Positions 34,329 through 42,849 of a stretch of DNA of 64,000 nucleotides are shown here, piece after piece (the first letter of the stretch is position 1; each line of letters starts with the position of its first letter). A program made the translations under genes and the position numbers. The stretch is taken from NCBI GenBank assembly GCA_026645575.1, contig JAPKMW010000069.1, positions 1 through 64,000 of the forward strand. Direction: 5' to 3'. This DNA comes from Caldilineaceae bacterium (lineage in GTDB: Bacteria > Chloroflexota > Anaerolineae > Caldilineales > Caldilineaceae). The notes under the pieces are model-generated. The model searched no databases and was not told where the DNA came from. It worked only from the letters and a program-made list of their open reading frames with translations.

Positions 34329-34988
34329 ATGTTACACCACCATCAAGCTTACCAAACAACTCAACCTCCACCAACCCTCGATTGGCATAATCTCTATGAT
34401 GCTTGCCTGAGTGCTGATCCAACAGAGCAGGCGGCAGCCTATCAACGCTTGAGTGAACTACTGCTACCACAGGCGCGCTATTGTCTCTATCACCGACCGG
34501 GCTTACAAGTTGATGCGGCGGATTGTGTGCAAGAGGGGCTACTTGACATTTGGGAGAAACTCACAAGCCGGCGCGGACCGCGCCAACAGGCGCAAAGTTT
34601 CAAGCAGTGGTGCATCACCATTATCCGTCGCCGGGTTTTCGATCTGTTGCGGCGGCGGGCCAATCGGGTACAACAGATGCCGCTTGGGGAAATAGCAGAA
34701 GGCGATCTCAGCGGTGATACCGTGGTTGACCCCACAGTGGTGGTAGTTGACCGTGTTGTCCTTGACGGACTTATGGGCGAGCTATTCAACCATACGGGTC
34801 TCAATGCGATCCAGCGCCAGATTCTCTGGTTGCAATGTGTGGAAGAGCAAGAATATGGCGAAATCGCCAAGCGACTTCAACGCAATGAAACCACGATTCG
34901 GGTCAATCGCCATTGCGCCATTGTGGCTTTGCAGAAAGACACAGTGTTTATGACACAACTCGGCGCTACTTTATCAACATTGCCATAA
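34329..34988 (+). CDS. ECF-type sigma-70 family RNA polymerase sigma factor
   Basis: 219 residues; ATG 34329 has CAGGAG upstream. Region 2 is recognisable (AADCVQEGLLDIWEKL, SFKQWCITIIRRRVFDLLRR, about 62-118), and region 4 as a helix-turn-helix (NAIQRQILWLQCVEEQEYGE, IAKRLQRNETTIRVN, about 158-205). Between them is an acidic linker. No classical anti-sigma factor with a zinc motif follows; instead two small membrane proteins come next, of which either could hold the sigma factor. It probably directs transcription of the downstream envelope genes. Confidence 0.87.
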   Translation: MLHHHQAYQTTQPPPTLDWHNLYDACLSADPTEQAAAYQRLSELLLPQARYCLYHRPGLQVDAADCVQEGLLDIWEKLTSRRGPRQQAQSFKQWCITIIRRRVFDLLRRRANRVQQMPLGEIAEGDLSGDTVVDPTVVVVDRVVLDGLMGELFNHTGLNAIQRQILWLQCVEEQEYGEIAKRLQRNETTIRVNRHCAIVALQKDTVFMTQLGATLSTLP

Positions 34989-35078
34989 TTTCTCACCAGA
35001 TTGTCACCCGTTGAGCAGGTAACCGGCTGTGTCGGCATGGTATGTTATCGCTATCGAGAACTTACCCAGGAGGAAATT

Positions 35079-35198
35079 ATGACTGCTTCAACACCAACCC
35101 CACCCCGTCCACCAACCGGTTGTCTGTACCTGCTGTTGATGATTGTTGCGTTGCTTTTTGTGCTGAACCAGCCTGCTGCCATTGAGGACGATAACTAA
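35079..35198 (+). CDS. 39-residue single-helix membrane peptide
   Basis: Starts at ATG 35079 with a strong AGGAGGAAA site. It has a Pro/Thr-rich N-terminus, one hydrophobic helix (GCLYLLLMIVALLFVLN) and an acidic end (IEDDN). It lies between the sigma factor and a second small membrane protein, each with its own ribosome site. The strong ribosome site argues that this is a real small gene. Function unknown; an anti-sigma anchor is one possibility. Confidence 0.6.
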   Translation: MTASTPTPPRPPTGCLYLLLMIVALLFVLNQPAAIEDDN

Positions 35199-35210
35199 AA
35201 AGGAGTGTTT

Positions 35211-35468
35211 ATGTCAGACCATGAATTGAACGGGGCGCTTGTCGCCGTGAATGTGGAACTGGAACATCTCAAAGCGCGTGTGCGCGATTTGGAACGGGAA
35301 CGCAGCAATGCCCCCTCGTCGCCATTGCCCGATACGCTGTTGCTCAGTCACGATTTTATGAAACGCGCCTTTACCGTGTGGGGACATAATCTCGTTGCCG
35401 GACTCATTGTTGGCATTCCGTTATGGTGTATTTTCTTCTTCATCGGTGTCGTGACCAGCGGGAGCTAG
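35211..35468 (+). CDS. Small membrane protein with N-terminal coiled coil
   Basis: 85 residues from ATG 35211 (AAAGGAG upstream; a GTG two codons earlier is less likely). Residues about 8-35 form a charged coiled coil (VNVELEHLKARVRDLERERS), and the C-terminal third is a transmembrane segment (LVAGLIVGIPLWCIFFFIGV). The topology allows cytoplasmic dimerisation below the membrane. It follows the 39-residue peptide by 12 bp, so both are co-transcribed. Family not recognised. Confidence 0.65.
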   Translation: MSDHELNGALVAVNVELEHLKARVRDLERERSNAPSSPLPDTLLLSHDFMKRAFTVWGHNLVAGLIVGIPLWCIFFFIGVVTSGS

Positions 35469-35500
35469 GCGCCAGGCGGTCTACCAACATGACGGAAAGA

Positions 35501-35616
35501 TAACGACTAACCCCTCTCGCACCCAATGGCGGTTGCCTGTCAGGCGCGCTCCCCAGTTTGGGGAGGGAACAGTTCCTCCCCTTACCAGGGGGAGGTTAGG
35601 AGGGGGTTAGTCGTTA
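35501..35616. repeat. Inverted-repeat element, 14-bp termini
   Basis: TAACGACTAACCCC (35501-35514) is inverted at 35603-35616. The interior contains further pairs (CTCCCCAGTTTGGGGAG) and an AGGGGGAGG stretch. It has the size of a miniature element and lies between the sigma cluster and the RDD gene. Confidence 0.7.
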
Positions 35617-35644
35617 CGCGGAAAGCATCGATAGCGTATCCCGC

Positions 35645-35684
35645 CATCGCTCACTGGCGGTTCCCCTGTCGCCAGTGAGCGATG
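35645..35684. repeat. Short perfect hairpin before RDD gene
   Basis: CATCGCTCACTGGCG (35645-35659) and CGCCAGTGAGCGATG (35670-35684) form a 15-bp perfect stem with a 10-base loop, directly upstream of the ribosome site AAAAGGAAA of the RDD gene. Confidence 0.7.
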
Positions 35685-35707
35685 CTTAGAAAAAAGGAAA
35701 CTCACTC

Positions 35708-36157
35708 ATGACAACCTACCCATTCCCTACACTCACCCAAACCCGCGCTGGTTTCCGGCGCCGTCTGCTGGCCTACCTGATCGATAGCGCATTGGTCGGG
35801 CTGCTCAACGGGGTCTTGGGGTATCTCTTGGGCATCGGCTACGCGCTGATCGGGGTACAGAATGAAACCACCCTCCTCCTCCACGGTTTGCTGGTGGGCG
35901 TGGTGACCGCTTGGCTCTACTTTGCCGGCATGGAAAGTTCTCCTGAGCAGGCTACCCTGGGGAAACAACTAGTTGGCATCAAGGTGACCGATCTGGCGGG
36001 TCATCGCCTTTCTATGGAAATTGCCACGCGCCGTTTCTTTGCAAAATTTCTCTCCGGCATCCTCTTGGGGGCTGGTTACTGGATGGTGGCCTTACGCGAG
36101 GACAAGCAAAGCCTCCATGACAAACTGACTGGCTGCTTGGTTCTCAAACAGCGCTAA
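35708..36157 (+). CDS. RDD family membrane protein
   Basis: 149 residues with the family marks: an RRLLAYLIDSALVG segment carrying Arg and Asp in the first helix, GKQLVGIKVTDLAGHRLS, and the final KQSLHDKLTGCLVL. Three to four transmembrane helices. RDD proteins are small membrane proteins of mixed or unknown role, some linked to ion exchange. Start ATG 35708 follows AAAAGGAAA. It sits in the sigma-factor cluster, just before the HtrA-like protease. Confidence 0.85.
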   Translation: MTTYPFPTLTQTRAGFRRRLLAYLIDSALVGLLNGVLGYLLGIGYALIGVQNETTLLLHGLLVGVVTAWLYFAGMESSPEQATLGKQLVGIKVTDLAGHRLSMEIATRRFFAKFLSGILLGAGYWMVALREDKQSLHDKLTGCLVLKQR

Positions 36158-36298
36158 ACGCCCTTCCCGTCTGCTTCTTTCCTGTGACCCAAGCTGGTTG
36201 ATAAGCGCTTCCCTTACCGCCTATCATAACCCGCTACTGTTTTGTCATTTTCTAGATCACTACGTTATAGGCTTATTTCAGAAGGATGGAAGCCAATG

Positions 36299-38251
36299 AT
36301 GAATACCGCTTATGTCGCCACTGTACGCCTGCTTTTGGCCGGTCTCCTGGTCGTACTGTTAGCCTGCTATTCGGTACTCGTAGCGCCCATCGCCCAAGCC
36401 CAAGGCGCAAGCGATGAGTTGACCAACGCCGCCCTCGCCACGGTGTTGATCCTGGCGCTGGATCGCGATAACGACGTTCTGTCGCGTGGCTCCGGCGCGC
36501 TGATTGCAGAGGATGGGCTGGTCTTGACTAGTCATCATGTCATTGCTGATAACCGTCGGCGGGATGGCCGGGTGATCATCCTCGTCCCCGATCACCCGAC
36601 GCCCAGCCGACTGGAAGATTTTACCCCCTACCTGGGCTTGGTCTTACCCGATCGCAGCAACCCCCAGGCCGATCTGGCGCTGGTGCAGATTGATCAGACT
36701 TTTGCGGAAGAGCCGTTACCGGCAGAGACCACCTTTCCGGCCTTGACCTTGGGCGATTCAACCCAATTGAGCGTTAATGATGAGATTCACGTTTTGGGCT
36801 ATCCTGGTATGATCGGCAGCACGTTGCTCACGGTTCCCGGCCAGATCATCGGTATGAATGAAGAAGATGGGCTGCCCTGGCTGCTGACCAATGCTACCAT
36901 TGCCAGCGGCAACAGCGGCGGCGTTGTCCTCAACCAGGCCGGCGAATTGGTTGCGATCCCGACTATGACGGCCAACGATGAACGCTCCGGCAACACCATC
37001 AGCTATTTACGCCCAATCCAGCTAGCGTACCCCCTTATCGATGACGAGCCTGACCCCACCGACACGAATGATCAGGTTTTCTGCGCCGATGATTTCACCT
37101 CCAACAGGAACGGCTGGCCACTTGGTTTTAATGATGGTGAACTGCTGACACGCGAAACCGTGCTGGCCGGCGGCGTCTACCAAAAGTTTGCTCACTTTAA
37201 GCAGGCTGGCGCTTATACCTGGATCAATGCGCCGGATTGTGAAGTCAAGCATTTTTACCTACACGTTGATGCCACTGTTCGCCATGCCACTGACGCCGAC
37301 ACCGGGATTGTGCTGATCCTGCGCAACCAGAAGCGTCAGGACGGCAACGATCATTATCGGGTGGTCTTCTATCTGGATCGCTCCTTTGAGATTGATGTAT
37401 CTCACGAAGGGAAAAGGCAACTCCTGCAAGAACGCACCACCACCCGGCCGCTCACGTTGGCGGACGGGGAGTCCCATCGCCTGGAGGTGCTGTTGGTCGG
37501 CGGCCAGCTTACGGCTTTTGTCAATGGCGAAAAAATTGCGAGCGTCTTTGATGAAACCCTTACTGGCACTGGTGGCATTGGTCTTGGTCTTGTGGGCAAC
37601 GCCGATGAAGAGATCACGGTTGCCTTTGACAACTTTGTCGTGAAAAAGCATACAGCGCCCGGCGTCCTTTTCTACGACTTTTTTGACGATAACCATAACG
37701 AGTGGAAATTGAGCCGCATCAATAATGCCGAGGTCGATTGTGAAGGCAAAATTGTTGATGGTCGCTTAGCGTATCGCCTTACCGCCAAAACCGATCCCCG
37801 TGTCTGTCGTTTTGGTGCGCCAACGCTGACCGCAGAGGATTTCTGGTTACGAATCGACACGATCTGGCTAGAGCGTCATGTCGAGGGGAGTTGGCTTGAA
37901 ATTATCTTTCGTCATGATAGGCAGATCGGTCATTGGTACTATCTACGTCTGAAGCAGGATGGCTCCTATTTCTTGGGGAAGTATGACCAGAACGAGTGGT
38001 ACACACTGCAAGATTGGACAAGAAGCACCGCCATCAAGCAGAGGCGCACCCAGACCAATACTGTCCAACTTTGGGTGCGCGGCCCCTATATCACCCTGAC
38101 CATCAATGACACTGAATTGATCACCGTCGAAGATGACCAACCGCTCACGGCAGGCCAGATTCTTCCCGGCATCGGCGGCGATACGGGGGTGGATACAGTC
38201 GTTGCTTTCGACAACCTGATTGTCCGTGAAACCCCGCCGCCCACCGAGTAA
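36299..38251 (+). CDS. Membrane-anchored HtrA/DegP-like serine protease with two LamG-like domains
   Basis: Start at ATG 36299 (ATG 36296 just before) with GAAGGATGGA upstream. A signal or anchor segment ends near IAQAQG. The protease domain has the triad TSHHVIA (H80), QADLALVQI (D125) and ASGNSGG (S206). No PDZ domain is present. Instead two similar beta-sandwich modules follow (about 255-450 and 455-650), each starting YDFFDDNHNEWKL or DDFTSNRNGWPL and running through VFYLDRSFEI- and YYLRLKQDGSYFL-type strands. These resemble LamG/DUF1080 carbohydrate-binding folds. The duplication is internal. An envelope stress role with sugar or glycoprotein binding is plausible, in line with the nearby ECF sigma factor. 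Confidence 0.85.
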   Translation: MNTAYVATVRLLLAGLLVVLLACYSVLVAPIAQAQGASDELTNAALATVLILALDRDNDVLSRGSGALIAEDGLVLTSHHVIADNRRRDGRVIILVPDHPTPSRLEDFTPYLGLVLPDRSNPQADLALVQIDQTFAEEPLPAETTFPALTLGDSTQLSVNDEIHVLGYPGMIGSTLLTVPGQIIGMNEEDGLPWLLTNATIASGNSGGVVLNQAGELVAIPTMTANDERSGNTISYLRPIQLAYPLIDDEPDPTDTNDQVFCADDFTSNRNGWPLGFNDGELLTRETVLAGGVYQKFAHFKQAGAYTWINAPDCEVKHFYLHVDATVRHATDADTGIVLILRNQKRQDGNDHYRVVFYLDRSFEIDVSHEGKRQLLQERTTTRPLTLADGESHRLEVLLVGGQLTAFVNGEKIASVFDETLTGTGGIGLGLVGNADEEITVAFDNFVVKKHTAPGVLFYDFFDDNHNEWKLSRINNAEVDCEGKIVDGRLAYRLTAKTDPRVCRFGAPTLTAEDFWLRIDTIWLERHVEGSWLEIIFRHDRQIGHWYYLRLKQDGSYFLGKYDQNEWYTLQDWTRSTAIKQRRTQTNTVQLWVRGPYITLTINDTELITVEDDQPLTAGQILPGIGGDTGVDTVVAFDNLIVRETPPPTE

Positions 38252-38258
38252 CACTGCC

Positions 38259-38315
38259 GCTCGTAGCCAGTCCGTGACTGGCGTTCCAGCCGCCAGTCAC
38301 GGACTGGCTACGAGC
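38259..38315 (+). terminator. Perfect 25-bp hairpin after protease gene
   Basis: The arm GCTCGTAGCCAGTCCGTGAC... (38259-38283) is exactly inverted at 38291-38315 around a 7-base loop. It lies 8 bp past the stop codon. The very strong stem may end transcription, but there is no T-run, and the sequence AGTCCGTGACTGGC recurs in form near 6140 and 39898 (GTCACGGACCTG, GAGTCCGTGACTCG), so it may also be a repeat-family member. Confidence 0.7.
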
Positions 38316-38364
38316 AACCTACATAGCGATTGTTCAACCATTGGATGCACCGAAAGGAAAACCC

Positions 38365-39654
38365 ATGTTCCGTAGCCATTTCCCATCGTTCCGCCTGTTG
38401 GGCCTCTTGCTCTTTGCCCTTTGGCTGGCCTTTGCCGGCAGCGCCCAAGCGGCAACACCACCCGAATTTCGTACTCATGCGCAACAGCCCGACCTGCCGG
38501 CCGATTGGCAACGCATTACCAATGAAGCAGAAGGTTTCCAGCTTGCGATCCCCGACCAGTGGCAAGCGCTGAAACTATCCGAATCGGCCATTGGCTCGGG
38601 CCTATCGTTGAGCGGCCAGCAAAACCCGGCGTTGCAACCGTTCGTGGAGAACCCCTTCTTTCGACAAATGATGGTCGATGGGTTAAAGTTTCTGGCCTTT
38701 GACCTATCCGATGCAGCCCTTGACTATGCCATGCCGGCGAATGTCAACCTGGTCAAAGTCACGGTTGGCGCTGATCTGCCGCTCACGGCCTTGCAAAAGC
38801 TCAACGAACGGCAACTTGTTGCCCTGGCCGATCCGGATTATGACTTGAAAAGTGAAATTCTCCCCCTGCATGGACGCGAGGTCATCCTCTTTCAATATGT
38901 CGTGAAACAGAAAATGGCCTTTCAGCCGGCCGAATTGGTCGCTATCCATCAGCTTTTGGCCGTGAATGAAGGCAGCCAATACATTCTGACCATCAGCGTT
39001 CCACTGCCCGCCTTCGAAGAGTACAGTGAGACCGTAAGTAGGATACTGGCAAGCTTTCAATTGCTCGCTGCGCCACCAGAGCCTACAGCCAACCCATTGC
39101 TGACGCCAACCCTCACTGTAACACCAACCGTCACCCCGATTCCTGCCGTTGTCGCTGTTGTGCAGATCGCCAAACTCAATGTCCGCAGCGGCCCCGGTAC
39201 AGGCTACGCCATTGTGGGCGCGGTCAGCCAAAACGACCGCCTGCCGGTAACAGGTCGCCCCCGTGGGCGCTGTGATTGGTTCCAAGTCCAACTCCCCTCC
39301 GGTCAGCTTGGTTGGATCGCCGGCCCGCCCACCTATTCAACGCTGGAAGGCAATTGCACCGATGTGCAGGAAGTGATTGTCACGCCCCCGCCGCCCCCGT
39401 CGTCGACCAACCCCTGTGTCCGCTTTGATAATCACTTTAACAAAGTGGCCGATGTTACGCTGACCAGTCCCGGCAATGCTGGCTTTAGTCAAAAGTTCAA
39501 TATTGCGCCCAAGGGTCGCCAAACCCAATGTCTCTCCCCAGGTCGCTATACCTTCTCGGTGGGGGTGCCGGGAATCGGCAACGTCAATGGCGAGTTCACG
39601 CTGGAACGGGGCGGTAGGCTGCTGGTCGTGCCGATATATCAAACGTTCAATTAA
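38365..39654 (+). CDS. Secreted protein with PsbP-like and SH3b domains
   Basis: 430 residues from ATG 38365, preceded by GAAAGGAAA. The signal peptide ends ...AGSAQA. Residues about 40-230 read like a PsbP/DcrB-type domain (NEAEGFQLAIPDQWQALKL); this match is weak. After a Pro/Thr linker an SH3b domain is clear (AKLNVRSGPGTGYAIVGAVS, RCDWFQVQLPSGQLGWIAG). The end (about 345-430) is a compact beta domain with two Cys pairs (NPCVRFDNHFNKVADVTL). SH3b domains bind envelope polymers. Last gene of the sigma-factor cluster. Confidence 0.75.
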   Translation: MFRSHFPSFRLLGLLLFALWLAFAGSAQAATPPEFRTHAQQPDLPADWQRITNEAEGFQLAIPDQWQALKLSESAIGSGLSLSGQQNPALQPFVENPFFRQMMVDGLKFLAFDLSDAALDYAMPANVNLVKVTVGADLPLTALQKLNERQLVALADPDYDLKSEILPLHGREVILFQYVVKQKMAFQPAELVAIHQLLAVNEGSQYILTISVPLPAFEEYSETVSRILASFQLLAAPPEPTANPLLTPTLTVTPTVTPIPAVVAVVQIAKLNVRSGPGTGYAIVGAVSQNDRLPVTGRPRGRCDWFQVQLPSGQLGWIAGPPTYSTLEGNCTDVQEVIVTPPPPPSSTNPCVRFDNHFNKVADVTLTSPGNAGFSQKFNIAPKGRQTQCLSPGRYTFSVGVPGIGNVNGEFTLERGGRLLVVPIYQTFN

Positions 39655-39690
39655 CCATTCCACAACCGCAACCAGCCGAACTAGGGTGTT

Positions 39691-39755
39691 ATCAGGAAGA
39701 CGCGGAGCGCACAAAGAAACACTATCATCCTTCGTGCGCTCCGCATCTTCTTGAT
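39691..39755. repeat. Inverted repeat, about 25-bp arms
   Basis: ATCAGGAAGACGCGGAGCGC (39691) pairs with the segment ending GCTCCGCATCTTCTTGAT (39755) at about 22 of 25 positions, loop about 15 bases. It is of the 'GCGGAGCGCAC' repeat type. Confidence 0.65.
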
Positions 39756-39790
39756 CAGTATCAGGTCAGTATTATGATGGGTAACGGCTC

Positions 39791-39856
39791 AGGTGCGCAG
39801 CACTGGTCGCACGGTGGTCGGGTTGACCAGCTACCCCTGACCAGTGCCACGCATCT
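39791..39856. repeat. Hairpin element of the 'GGTGYGYRGCACTGG' family (copy 2)
   Basis: AGGTGCGCAGCACTGGTC (39791-39808) pairs with GACCAGTGCCACGCATCT (39839-39856), 15 of 18. The stem and trailing GAGCGTC resemble copy 1 at 27751-27814, which is also between convergent genes. Confidence 0.6.
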
Positions 39857-39994
39857 AAGTGAGCGTCTAAAAATAACTTCCCGATTTGCTCAATGCGAGT
39901 CCGTGACTCGCCCCAGCGCCCGCGAGGGGACGCCCCTACAGGGGGGGATGCTATTCTTTGGAGTGGCCTTACTGAGTGAGTACGGCGCTACTCT

Positions 39995-41449
39995 CTAGGG
40001 CAGGGCGCGTGAATGCTTGGTATGCGAAAAGCCCAACGCCTCTTTTTCCAGCCACCAATAAAAGCCGTTCCCGTCAATCGCCACGGCATTCCACGCCCGA
40101 TGCTCGGCGTTGATGGTCAACCAGTCGGCTACCAGATCGACGGAACCAGCCGCAATCCGCTGACCCATCGCCTGGGCAATGGCGTTACCAACCGGCTCAT
40201 CCTTGGGGGCAAATAGCTCGGCTGTGGTCGGCTCCGCTTTGAGCGAACCATAGCCCAACAATGCTGTGAGCGGTCCCCCCTTTGCCTTGGTAAGCTTTGC
40301 CCATTGGCTACCGGGACTGGCAGCGGGATTATCAAAGTTTAGGCTCAAGACAGAGCAACCGGCGATCAGCAAGGTGCGCAGTCGCAGATCCGGCGTCCAG
40401 AAAGGCAACAGATCTTCCGCCTTTGCCCAGCATTCAGAGTGACCAGTACTTGGCACAAAGACCGCCAGACAATTGCTCCTGTACAGTCCATGACCGGAGT
40501 AATAGAGCAGATGGGCCGTGTTCCGCACCAACGCTTTACTGACCACCCCATTCACGGTCACAGCCAGCACTTCCAGACCGCCGCTGCGCAGCAAAGCCAT
40601 TGCATCCGGCGCCTCATTGCCAACAGCGCCACTGGCATGGGGCCGGTGGGTGACGGGGTCGATGGTGTTTGGTTGCTGTGCATGGCCGAATGCCAGCCAG
40701 GTGGCGCCCGCCAACCCCTGCCGCAAGTGAGCATCACTGGTGGCAGGGCCGCTGTGATCTATTGCTTCGTTGGCACGGATAACCGTGGCAATTTTCAGTA
40801 CACCGGCTTGCGCCAGACCTGGAATCCCCAACTCGGTCAGGGTCACTGTACGGCGGAAAACCGATTTGCCGGGTGCATCCGCACTCATCGGTGCGTCAAC
40901 AAGCTGCGTGTCCACTGCGACTGGCGCTGGTAGGCTGGTCTGTCCGGCGGCATGGTTGGGCAACCGCGTCGAGACCCCAACGGTGACCACGCTCGGCGTA
41001 TCATTCAGAAAGCCAAAGCCCTCGACCTGAAGATTCACCGTTTGCGCGGCGCTTGATAAAGCAATCACATCTTCATTCCAGTCGAGGGCGCGGCTATAAT
41101 CATCGGTCATCAAAGCCACATGAGTAATTGTAAAGGGTGAACTTTCCTGCAACAGAAAAATGCGCTCCAGCTCCGCCATTGTCTTGGGGCCAACCACGCC
41201 GTCCGCCGGGGCAAGGTGGTGATCCAGCTTGAATTGCGCCACCGCCCCGGCTGTCTCATTGCCAAATTTACCGTCGGCTCCCCATTGCGGCAAGGGGTAT
41301 TGCAAAAAGAGTAGCGCTTCTTGAATCTTGCGCACCGCCGCCCCCTCTTCGCCAACGGTCATCCGGTGTTCGCCATCGTAGCAAGCTTCCAACACTGGGT
41401 CGCCGGCAAAGCGGCGGGATTGTAGATCGTGTCCGTCACCGATAGGCAT
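39995..41449 (-). CDS. Peptidoglycan-binding domain plus caspase-like peptidase, operon gene 6
   Basis: 484 residues, no signal peptide. Residues about 33-97 are a PG_binding_1 domain (GAAVRKIQEALLFLQYPLPQ, GADGKFGNETAGAVAQF, GVVGPKTMAELERIF). After a beta-rich linker, the C-terminal part has a clan-CD cysteine-peptidase pattern. One hydrophobic strand ends in LLYYSGHGLY (H320). A second strand ends in LLIAGCSVLS (C365), the usual His-Gly and Cys spacing of caspase- and gingipain-like enzymes. A closing Gly-rich GPLTALLGYGS follows. This could be a toxin-like or self-processing protease delivered with the assembly. Last gene of the operon, 18 bp after the hemopexin gene. The caspase-like call is from motif spacing only. 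Confidence 0.65.
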   Translation of the reverse strand: MPIGDGHDLQSRRFAGDPVLEACYDGEHRMTVGEEGAAVRKIQEALLFLQYPLPQWGADGKFGNETAGAVAQFKLDHHLAPADGVVGPKTMAELERIFLLQESSPFTITHVALMTDDYSRALDWNEDVIALSSAAQTVNLQVEGFGFLNDTPSVVTVGVSTRLPNHAAGQTSLPAPVAVDTQLVDAPMSADAPGKSVFRRTVTLTELGIPGLAQAGVLKIATVIRANEAIDHSGPATSDAHLRQGLAGATWLAFGHAQQPNTIDPVTHRPHASGAVGNEAPDAMALLRSGGLEVLAVTVNGVVSKALVRNTAHLLYYSGHGLYRSNCLAVFVPSTGHSECWAKAEDLLPFWTPDLRLRTLLIAGCSVLSLNFDNPAASPGSQWAKLTKAKGGPLTALLGYGSLKAEPTTAELFAPKDEPVGNAIAQAMGQRIAAGSVDLVADWLTINAEHRAWNAVAIDGNGFYWWLEKEALGFSHTKHSRALP

Positions 41450-41467
41450 TGTGCATCTCCTTTTTGT

Positions 41468-42811
41468 TTAGCCATTGGTCGGGCCAATTTGCATGTGGAT
41501 GTGATCCTGATGCTTGGCCCGCAACGGTTGACTGGGCGGCGGCGCGTCGATGTAGTCGGGATGGATGACAAAGCCGCCGACATCGCCGATTTCTTTGCCG
41601 GGCCATTGGTTGTTGGCGCCAATCCCATTATTTTCACATTCAAAGGTCCCAAAGCGCCAGGCGGTGAGGAACAAGCGGTGAGCCAGTGGATCGCTGACTG
41701 GATCCAGACGCAGCGGTTGCCCCGGAACGGCCGGTCGATTGCCCCAATCGCGTTGAATTTTCCGATCAAAACTCGCCCCTTGGCTGACGCCATCCACACC
41801 GGAAAGATCAAGGGCGCGTCCCTGGTTATGACAATCGGTGGGCGCACCAGTGCCGTGCCCAATGCCTTTGTGCCGCAGAATCGTGACATCGGGTTCGGAA
41901 GCGTTCAGCCAACGGGTTAGCCGGTAAAGTGCCACCACCATGCGTTGATCGACATTGTCGATCAAGGGGGCCGGGCCGGCATCGTTGATAAACTCGACGT
42001 TGTTGATCGTCGCCGGCTTGATGACAACATGAGTGGCCGGAGCCGGCGACGTAATCGTCGTCTGCCAATCGCCAACATACGGGGTCTGGGTCGGACTGAG
42101 CGTAAACTTGCCGTTCTGAATGAGATAGCCCATCACTTTGTTGGCATCAACCAGGGTCAGATCGCGGGCAGGCGTCCACATACCAGACGGTACTGGATCG
42201 AGGACAAGGGCATCAATCTGCCCGCTCTCATCAACCCCATCCAGGGCGAGGTCAAAGCGGCGGTATTCGTCGTCTTTGAAGAAGTACGCTTTGTTGCCCC
42301 CCTGGTAGAGCGCCCCGTCGAGGCCATCCGGCCAGATGCCGTTCCAGTTGCCGGCAATCGGCTTGGGGTAGTTGTCATCCATGCGATCCAGCGTAATGTC
42401 ATAGCGCAAATATTCGCCGCCACGGAAAAAGTAAAGCTTTCCGTTGCCCCAGTTGAAGGCGGCATCAATGCCGTTTGTCCAGGGCATGTTCCAGTGGCCG
42501 GCAATGGTAAAGGGCTGGTTGGGCGGCAGATACTCAGGATCGACCCCATCGTTGGCGACATCATAGCGCAAGTACTCGGCGCCATAGAAGAAATAGACTT
42601 TGCCAAAGCCCCAGTAGACCGCGGCGTCGGGGCGGGTCGGGCGCAATCCGGGCCAGTTGAAGGCAATCGGCTGCGCCCCCTGATCCCGTGCGCCGCTGAC
42701 AAAATCATGGCGCAGATAGTTAATGCCCGGCACGCCAGGAATCACGGTCTCTTTTTCAAAGAGATAGACTTTGCCGTTGGGCCAGGCCAGCGGCGCTTTA
42801 ATCTTGGTCAT
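41468..42811 (-). CDS. Hemopexin-repeat protein with M15-like zinc peptidase domain, operon gene 5
   Basis: 447 residues, no signal peptide. Four hemopexin-type repeats fill about 10-215, with the marks KVYFFYGAEYLRYD, KLYFFRGGEYLRYD and KAYFFKDDEYRRFD, and would form one beta-propeller. The C-terminal half (about 270-447) has a zinc site like D,D-carboxy/endopeptidases of family M15: DCHNQGRALDL (H328, D335) and HQDHIHMQIG (H437, H439), which match the SxHxxGxAxD and HxH patterns. It could cut peptidoglycan cross-links or peptides. A propeller fused to such a peptidase is unusual. Lies 38 bp after the 530-residue gene. Confidence 0.72.
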   Translation of the reverse strand: MTKIKAPLAWPNGKVYLFEKETVIPGVPGINYLRHDFVSGARDQGAQPIAFNWPGLRPTRPDAAVYWGFGKVYFFYGAEYLRYDVANDGVDPEYLPPNQPFTIAGHWNMPWTNGIDAAFNWGNGKLYFFRGGEYLRYDITLDRMDDNYPKPIAGNWNGIWPDGLDGALYQGGNKAYFFKDDEYRRFDLALDGVDESGQIDALVLDPVPSGMWTPARDLTLVDANKVMGYLIQNGKFTLSPTQTPYVGDWQTTITSPAPATHVVIKPATINNVEFINDAGPAPLIDNVDQRMVVALYRLTRWLNASEPDVTILRHKGIGHGTGAPTDCHNQGRALDLSGVDGVSQGASFDRKIQRDWGNRPAVPGQPLRLDPVSDPLAHRLFLTAWRFGTFECENNGIGANNQWPGKEIGDVGGFVIHPDYIDAPPPSQPLRAKHQDHIHMQIGPTNG

Positions 42812-42849
42812 CTTGTTATCATCCTTTTGAAAAGCAAAGAATTACGCGT

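Larger units (their letters stand above)
39655..39994. other. 340-bp region between convergent genes
   Basis: Holds two inverted repeats (39691-39755 and 39791-39856) and a stretch with GCCCCTACAGGGGGG near 39933. These lie at the meeting point of the sigma cluster and the six-gene operon and probably end both transcripts. No gene is supported. Confidence 0.55.
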
